NCBI RefSeq assembly: GCF_021390935.1
Contig: NZ_JAJPUI010000005.1
Location: forward strand, 186,001 to 250,000
Direction of reading: 5' to 3'
Origin: Streptomyces sp. CC228A
Lineage (GTDB): Bacteria; Actinomycetota; Actinomycetes; Streptomycetales; Streptomycetaceae
Length of the DNA stretch: 64,000 bases
Both the position numbers and the translations under genes were made by a program. Below, piece by piece: positions 59,115 through 64,000 of the stretch (position 1 is its first letter; the number at the start of each line of letters is the position of its first letter). The notes beneath the pieces are model-generated. The model had not been told where the DNA came from. It did not search any database and saw nothing but the letters and a program-made list of their open reading frames with translations.

Positions 59115-59780
59115 ATGGATCCGATGCTGAAGGATCTGCGGGAGTGGCTGCTGCGGGAGCACTCCGGGACGGTCTGTGCCGACCGGCTCCGCGTGATCGC
59201 GGATGAACTCGCCGACCTGACCGCCCGCCGTCTGCCGGGCGCCGTGGTGGAACTCGGCTGCTACAGGGGCGCGATGGCCCTCTGGATCCGTAGCGTGCTC
59301 GACTCACTGGGCGACCGCGACCGCGAGATCCACGTCTACGACTCCTTCCAGGGCATGCCCGCGCCCGGCGCCGAGGACTCGGACCATCTGGCGGCGGGCG
59401 AGCTCCGGTCGTCCCCCGACGACGTGCGCGCCACGCACGCGGCCTGGGGCAGGCCGGCGCCGTTCATCCATCCGGGATGGTTCGACGAGACCCTTCCCAA
59501 GGAGCTGCCCGACGAGATCGCGTTCGCCTACCTGGACGGCGACTTCTACGGCTCCACCCTCACGGGGCTCACGCACTGCGTCACCCGCCTGGTGCCGACG
59601 GGCGTGTTGCTCGTCGACGACTACGCGGACACGGCGGTCAACCCGCGAGCCTGGGACGGGCTCCCAGGGGTGAAGCGCGCCTGCGACGCGTACTTCGGCG
59701 TGCCGTCGCGCGTGACCGTCGTCGTCGGTGAGGGCGATCTCGCCTTCGGCCGGTACGAGAAGCCGGAGTTCCTCCGATGA
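59115..59780 (+). CDS. TylF/MycF-like SAM-dependent O-methyltransferase
   Basis: 221 residues from ATG 59115. SAM motif VVELGCYRGAMAL (about 43-55), YDSFQGMP (about 76), metal and catalytic region FAYLDGDFYGS (about 136) and LLVDDYAD (about 166): all typical of the Mg2+-dependent TylF/MycF/NovP family, which methylates sugar hydroxyls in natural products. Here the acceptor is unknown. The stop overlaps the next ATG (59777). Confidence 0.87.
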   Translation: MDPMLKDLREWLLREHSGTVCADRLRVIADELADLTARRLPGAVVELGCYRGAMALWIRSVLDSLGDRDREIHVYDSFQGMPAPGAEDSDHLAAGELRSSPDDVRATHAAWGRPAPFIHPGWFDETLPKELPDEIAFAYLDGDFYGSTLTGLTHCVTRLVPTGVLLVDDYADTAVNPRAWDGLPGVKRACDAYFGVPSRVTVVVGEGDLAFGRYEKPEFLR

Positions 59781-60700
59781 GCGCTGTCCTGGTGTTACGC
59801 GGTGCGGCGGACGCTAGCGCGATCCGCCGCGCCCTGCCCGATGTCCTCGTACACGAGTTGCCGGACCTGAACGCGCCTCTGCCCGCCCACGCGACCGTGC
59901 TCGTCCTGCGTTCCGGCGTCCGTCTCGGCGAGCGGGAGCTCGACGCGCTTCCTCGCCTTCAGCACGTCGTACGGACGGGCTCCGGAATCGACCACATCGA
60001 CGTGAACGCCCTCCGGCACCGTGGCATCACGCTGCACCGCAACGCCGAGGCCGGCGCGGACGCCGTGGGCGAGTGGGTCCTCGCCGCTGCCCTCGCCCTG
60101 GCCCGGCGGATCCCCTTGGGGCAGCACGCGCTACTGCTCGGCCAGCACGAGAAGCAGGCGTGCATGGGTACGTCACTCGGCACCCTGGCCGCCGGGATCT
60201 GGGGCGCGGGCCCGGTGGGGCTGGCCGCCGACTGGGCCCTGGCCCCCTTCATGGGCCGGACGGCCTTCGCCGCGTGGCCGTCGAACCCTCCCGGTCTGCG
60301 GGAGCTGTCGCCGTCAGCCCTCATGGAGCAGTCGCAGGTACACGTGATCGCTCTGCCGCTGCGTCCCACGACCGAGCAGCTCATCGGCGAGGACTTCCTC
60401 GCACGCGTCGCTCCGCAGCGGCCTCTGCTCATCTGCGCAGGGCGGCTGGAGACCCTCGACGTCGCGGCCTGCCTGCGGGCGCTGGCGCACGGGAGGCTCT
60501 CGGGCCTCGCCCTCGACCCGGTAGAGCGGAAACATCTGCCGCTCCTCACCGACTCCACGACGCCGCTCAACCTCCTGGCCTCACCTCACATAGGTGCCCA
60601 GCGGTCCGACGTGCGCGGCGCGCTCGACATATGGGCCACAGATCTCCTCAGGGAGATCACCGCTGACAGCAAGATCCTGATCGAGGGAGGCCACCGGTGA
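59777..60700 (+). CDS. D-isomer 2-hydroxyacid dehydrogenase-like oxidoreductase
   Basis: 307 residues from ATG 59777 (ATGA overlap). Pattern of the family: VVRTGSGIDHIDV (about 60-72), NAEAGADAVGEWVL, nucleotide-binding GIWGAGPVGLA (about 136-146), then LEPS-like LALDPVERKHLP and SPHIGAQ with the catalytic His. The Rossmann motif Asp that selects NAD is not obvious. It probably reduces a 2-oxoacid of the pathway. Confidence 0.83.
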   Translation: MSAVLVLRGAADASAIRRALPDVLVHELPDLNAPLPAHATVLVLRSGVRLGERELDALPRLQHVVRTGSGIDHIDVNALRHRGITLHRNAEAGADAVGEWVLAAALALARRIPLGQHALLLGQHEKQACMGTSLGTLAAGIWGAGPVGLAADWALAPFMGRTAFAAWPSNPPGLRELSPSALMEQSQVHVIALPLRPTTEQLIGEDFLARVAPQRPLLICAGRLETLDVAACLRALAHGRLSGLALDPVERKHLPLLTDSTTPLNLLASPHIGAQRSDVRGALDIWATDLLREITADSKILIEGGHR

Positions 60701-61563
60701 ACCCATCGACACGACTGCGCCGGGAGATCGCCGACAGAGTCGCCCAGGCACTGCTCGCGTCCGGCGAGGCCCGCGAGGTCTGGCTGGAGGGAGCCCTCGC
60801 CTGCGGCTTCGCCCACGCGGCGAGCGACATCGACCTGCGTGGCATCGTGGAAGGCACCCTACCGGCGTGGGAGTCACGCATCGTGGATGGCGTCCGTGTC
60901 GACCTCCAGGCGACGGCGCCGCAGCGGGCGGAGGAACTCCGCTACCTGCTCCGCTCCTTCGACGTCCACCGCGACGACCTCGGATCGTTCCGACGGGTAC
61001 GCGCCTCGATGCACGACCTCATGTGCCTGCGCACCGCTCTCTCGTACGGCTCCGGACGCTGGGGCCCGGTGCTCGATCCCGAGGAGCGCCAGGGCTACCG
61101 ACGCTGGGCGGTCGCCGACCAGGCCGAGGTCGCAGCGAGCCTCGCCGAGGACCTGACCGGCCTCGTCGCGGACGGCCTGGCCGAACCCGTCGGCGTCGTT
61201 TGCCGGAAGCTGGCGACCTGCCTCACCGCGCTCGAGTGCGCGGCGGCCGGGCATCCGGTCCTGAGCGACAAGTGGCTGCCGCTTCTTGCCAGCGCTCCGT
61301 CCCGTCCGCCGATCGACCCGGCCCACGCGGAGACGTGGGAGTGGTTCCGTCCAGTTCAGCGGCGCGTGACCAGAGCGCTCCTGGACTGCTGGCCCGTCAA
61401 CGACCCGCTGCGGACGCCTCCCAACCTGGGTGCCCCTGACGCTGGCTGGCTGCCCCAGCGATACGCCGACGGATGGTTCCTTCGCCGCGGCGACGTCCAC
61501 GTCCCCGTCACCGGCGGACAGCTCCTCGGGTGGCTGTCCACAGTCTCCACCGATGGCGCGTAG
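60697..61563 (+). CDS. Nucleotidyltransferase-fold protein
   Basis: 288 residues from GTG 60697 (GTGA overlap). N-terminal NTase signature GALACGFAHAASDIDLRGIV (G-x-hydrophobic, then D-x-D), about 32-51, with a third Asp near 70 (RVDLQAT). The C-terminal domain is helical (CRKLATCLTALECAAAG). It may adenylylate a pathway intermediate or serve as a resistance enzyme. Substrate unknown. Confidence 0.8.
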   Translation: MNPSTRLRREIADRVAQALLASGEAREVWLEGALACGFAHAASDIDLRGIVEGTLPAWESRIVDGVRVDLQATAPQRAEELRYLLRSFDVHRDDLGSFRRVRASMHDLMCLRTALSYGSGRWGPVLDPEERQGYRRWAVADQAEVAASLAEDLTGLVADGLAEPVGVVCRKLATCLTALECAAAGHPVLSDKWLPLLASAPSRPPIDPAHAETWEWFRPVQRRVTRALLDCWPVNDPLRTPPNLGAPDAGWLPQRYADGWFLRRGDVHVPVTGGQLLGWLSTVSTDGA

Positions 61564-61593
61564 ACCACGCCTCTCCTCCTCGGGAGTCCTCTG

Positions 61594-63477
61594 ATGCCCG
61601 TCACCCGCACCTCACCTATCGACCTGGAGAGTCTCTACGCCCCGCTGTCGAGCACCGGGCCGGACACGGCCGTCTCCGTCATCCTCAAGCTCCGGGGAGA
61701 GACCTGCGACATCGACTGCCTTTACTGCTTCGAGAAGCGCAAGGAGTCACCGGGCGGCGCCCGGATCAGCGCGGCACAGGTCCACCGCCTCGGTGCGATC
61801 TTCTCCGGGCGTCCACTCAGCGTCGAACTCCACGGCGGGGAGCCCCTGACCGCCGGCCGGGAACGGATCGCGGAGGTCCTGGACGCGCTCGCCGCACAGC
61901 CGAACGTCATCCGCGTGAGCCTCCAGACCAACGGCCTCCAGCTCGACGACGCCTGGCTGGACCTGTTCGAGCGGCACTACCCAGAGCTGGAGATCGGCCT
62001 CTCCCTCGACGGGGACGCGCTCGGGAACTCGTGGCGCGTCGGCTACGACGGCCGCCCCACGTACCCGCGAGTGGTCGAAGCCCTGGAACTCCTCGGGCGT
62101 CGGGAACGCCGCGCCGGCGTCATCTGCGCCGTCACCCCGTACGTCCTCGGCCGGGCCTCCGAGATCATGAAGCACCTCGCCTCCTTCCCCTCTGTGACGA
62201 CGGTCAGCCTGGTGCCGTGCTTCGACGCGGCGGTCACCCGGTCGACCACGGTGGCCGGATCCCGCACGCCGACGAGCCGGGCACTCCAGCGACGGGCCAT
62301 CGGCCCAACCGGCCCGGCCTGGGCCATCACGCCACGTCAGTACGCCGACTTCGTGCTGGAGGCCGCCCACCACTGGGTCGCCAGCGGCCTGTTCCGCCGC
62401 GTCAAGCTGGAGCCCGTCGTCTCCGTCATCCGCCGCCTGAGGGGTCTACAAACCCGCTCCTGTCACTTCTCCGACCTGAAATGCGACCACGTCCTCACCC
62501 TCTATCCCGATGACCGCCTGGGAAGCTGCGACGAACTGCCCTGGCCTCAGGCCGGCCTGGCCGCGCTCGGCGACGTGCACGCTGAGGCGGACGTGGCCGG
62601 CGCCCAGGGCGGCTCTCCCCTGCTTCAGCAGGCACGCTCCCTGGTCACGAAGTGCACGACCTGCGACTACCGCGACACCTGCGGCGCGGGCTGCCCGGCG
62701 GTCCGCCTCCGCTTCGCCGCCGCAGGCGACGAAGACGCCTACTGCGACCACCGCATGCGCCTGATCGACGGCGTCGCCGCCCTACTCGCCCAGCCGGACC
62801 TCCCGCCCGCTGCCTCCTGTTCCCGGCTGCGCTGGCGTCCCGTCCACCCCAACGACATGCACCACGTCGCTGCCTTCCTGACCCGCTGGGACGACCACAC
62901 CGTGCCCCGCACGCCCGCGCGTCTCCAGGTCAGCGCCAGCGGGAACATCAACACTGTCGGCCTCCCCGGCGTACACGAGGCAGACGATCTCGACCCCCAC
63001 CACCCCCAGTGGCACGAGGGCATCGAGCCCGGCGTCCGCCCTGTCGTCGACGCGCTCACCGCGGGATGGAACGCCGTCACCTACGACAGCTGCCAGGGCC
63101 ACCCCTACGCCGACCTCCCCCGAGCCGAGCCCCGCTTCCTCTCGGTCGGCATCCTGCCGCGCGACCGCGCCGAGTACGCGCTTACAGCGGCACGCCTGTG
63201 CCGTGCCACCAGCCGAGCCGATTCCTCCCTGCCCAGGGCGTGTTCGTTGGTCCTCGGTCGCAGCGAGCTCACGTGCCGCACTACCGGCCGGGTGTATCCG
63301 ACGCTCGACCTCCATCTCGTACCCGCTGCCGGCACCACGCCTGCCGAGTACTTCGAGCACCTCGCCCAGGCAGCGCACGTACTCACAGAGGCCCTGGCCG
63401 AGGCCGCCTCTGCCCCAACGTCCACCCTCTGCGCCTGCGCGACCGAAGCCCACTCCAGCGATGGAGGCGAGCAGTGA
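61594..63477 (+). CDS. Radical SAM protein with SPASM-like cysteines and a novel C-terminal domain
   Basis: 627 residues from ATG 61594 (site GGGAGT). Radical SAM cluster C-x3-C-x2-C at 38-45 (TCDIDCLYC), then HGGEPLTAG and QTNGLQ as in SPASM/sulfatase-maturase-type enzymes. Further cysteines: SCHFSDLKCDHVL, LGSCDELPW and CTTCDYRDTCGAGCPAV (about 340-375), likely auxiliary clusters. Residues 420-600 form an extra domain (SASGNINTVGLPG, TYDSCQGHPYADLPRA, VGILPRDRAEYALTAARL) I do not recognise. It may modify a peptide or a small molecule; no obvious precursor peptide was seen nearby. Confidence 0.88.
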   Translation: MPVTRTSPIDLESLYAPLSSTGPDTAVSVILKLRGETCDIDCLYCFEKRKESPGGARISAAQVHRLGAIFSGRPLSVELHGGEPLTAGRERIAEVLDALAAQPNVIRVSLQTNGLQLDDAWLDLFERHYPELEIGLSLDGDALGNSWRVGYDGRPTYPRVVEALELLGRRERRAGVICAVTPYVLGRASEIMKHLASFPSVTTVSLVPCFDAAVTRSTTVAGSRTPTSRALQRRAIGPTGPAWAITPRQYADFVLEAAHHWVASGLFRRVKLEPVVSVIRRLRGLQTRSCHFSDLKCDHVLTLYPDDRLGSCDELPWPQAGLAALGDVHAEADVAGAQGGSPLLQQARSLVTKCTTCDYRDTCGAGCPAVRLRFAAAGDEDAYCDHRMRLIDGVAALLAQPDLPPAASCSRLRWRPVHPNDMHHVAAFLTRWDDHTVPRTPARLQVSASGNINTVGLPGVHEADDLDPHHPQWHEGIEPGVRPVVDALTAGWNAVTYDSCQGHPYADLPRAEPRFLSVGILPRDRAEYALTAARLCRATSRADSSLPRACSLVLGRSELTCRTTGRVYPTLDLHLVPAAGTTPAEYFEHLAQAAHVLTEALAEAASAPTSTLCACATEAHSSDGGEQ

Positions 63478-64000
63478 TCCACATCGCCGAGACGCTATCC
63501 ATCCGTACCGTGGAGGGCTTCCTCAAACCGGACGAGACCGAGCGACTCAGCCTCATCATGGACGACGCTCTCGGCTCACCCGGACGCGACCGATACGGCA
63601 CGGACCGCCGCACCACCATCCACGAGATCCCCGGCCACTCCCCCGCCGAGGCGCAGGACGTCTACGAGCCGGCCGGCCGGATCGAGATGACCGACATCCC
63701 GTACGAGGCAAGCGTCCTCCTCGACCAGGCCCTGAAGCTGCACATGGCCGCCATCACGCGCACGCTGCCGTCGGTAACCGGCCACCGGCCGTGGATCTAC
63801 CTCGAGTACGGCGCCGGCCAGTACATCACCCCGCATGCAGACGGCATCGCTCCCAATCCGCTCGCCCGTCCCCGCCAGATCGCCGCCGCGACGGTCACGC
63901 TCACGGACATCCACGACACCGGCGGCGCGTTCTACGTGGAGACCACGGGCAGCGACGCCATCTGGACCGCCGACGAGGCGCCGCCCGAGTCGGGTTACGC
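63474..64000 (+). CDS. 2-oxoglutarate/Fe(II)-type oxygenase (partial)
   Basis: At least 175 residues from GTG 63474 (GTGA overlap); it runs off the window. Iron site H-x-D in YITPHADGIA (H121, D123), preceded by WIYLEYGAGQ, and GGAFYVET downstream, as in prolyl-hydroxylase-like oxygenases. The distal His and Arg lie beyond the end. It should hydroxylate or desaturate a pathway intermediate. Confidence 0.82.
   Translation, partial: MIHIAETLSIRTVEGFLKPDETERLSLIMDDALGSPGRDRYGTDRRTTIHEIPGHSPAEAQDVYEPAGRIEMTDIPYEASVLLDQALKLHMAAITRTLPSVTGHRPWIYLEYGAGQYITPHADGIAPNPLARPRQIAAATVTLTDIHDTGGAFYVETTGSDAIWTADEAPPESGY

Overview
The window is very GC-rich actinobacterial DNA, almost certainly Streptomyces or a close relative. 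Reasons: third codon positions are nearly all G or C, GTG starts are frequent, many genes overlap by 4 bases (ATGA or GTGA), and it carries families typical of streptomycetes (SCO6880-like, DUF317, DUF2637, WhiB, ImmA/MAB_1171c). No rRNA, tRNA or CRISPR array was seen. Everything was read by eye from the sequence; family names rest on recognised motifs, not on searches.

Region 1 (about 1-13.7 kb) looks like a defence island. A rightward operon has the 3' end of an unknown gene, an 1855-residue DEAH helicase with a C-terminal DUF1998 cysteine cluster (DruE/MrfA type), a DUF4365 protein and an unknown 397-residue protein. Facing it across a strong bidirectional terminator is a leftward pair: a GHKL ATPase coupled to a 658-residue protein that resembles the DUF4338/DruA family. 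A small unknown gene, a decayed IS3-type transposase fragment and a NucS-like nuclease/DUF5655 gene follow. The set recalls Druantia, but with an unusual partner list.

Region 2 (about 13.75-46 kb) is a conjugative element of the actinobacterial type IV secretion kind, in two facing halves. The rightward half (15-37.6 kb) encodes a cell-wall hydrolase, small membrane proteins, a TrbL/VirB6-like protein, an SCO6880-like protein, a VirB4-like ATPase, five diverged paralogues of an unknown domain, a TraG/VirD4-like coupling protein, a DnaB-N-like protein, a broken cytosine methyltransferase, a DUF4913 protein, a RelE/ParE-like protein and several DUF317 proteins. The leftward half (46-39 kb) encodes a replication-initiator-like protein whose own coding sequence carries iteron-like repeats, a DnaC-like ATPase, a WhiB-like regulator, a DUF2637 membrane protein, a MobC-like accessory protein and a relaxase. 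The two halves start from near-identical promoter/operator elements (about 15.0 and 46.0 kb) in opposite orientation, which suggests one regulator controls transfer and replication together. No integrase or attachment site was found, so an ICE and a plasmid cannot be told apart. Several genes here carry single-base frameshifts, which suggests decay or sequence errors.

Region 3 (46.6-54.6 kb) is accessory or chromosomal. It holds an XRE regulator, an ImmA-like protease - MAB_1171c membrane protein - amidohydrolase operon, a PPOX-type flavoprotein, an RsbW-like ATPase, a nucleotidyltransferase, a PCC/DUF296 protein and an asparaginase.

Region 4 (54.6-64 kb, running off the end) is a compact, tightly overlapping operon divergent from a zinc-ribbon/HTH regulator: unknown protein, thymidylate-kinase-like, PEP-mutase/isocitrate-lyase-like, NUDIX-like, TylF-like O-methyltransferase, D-2-hydroxyacid dehydrogenase-like, nucleotidyltransferase, radical SAM protein with an unfamiliar C-terminal domain, and a 2OG-Fe(II) oxygenase (partial). 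It looks like a small specialised-metabolite pathway I cannot assign. An operator-like 15-mer upstream of it recurs upstream of the nucleotidyltransferase at 52.5 kb.
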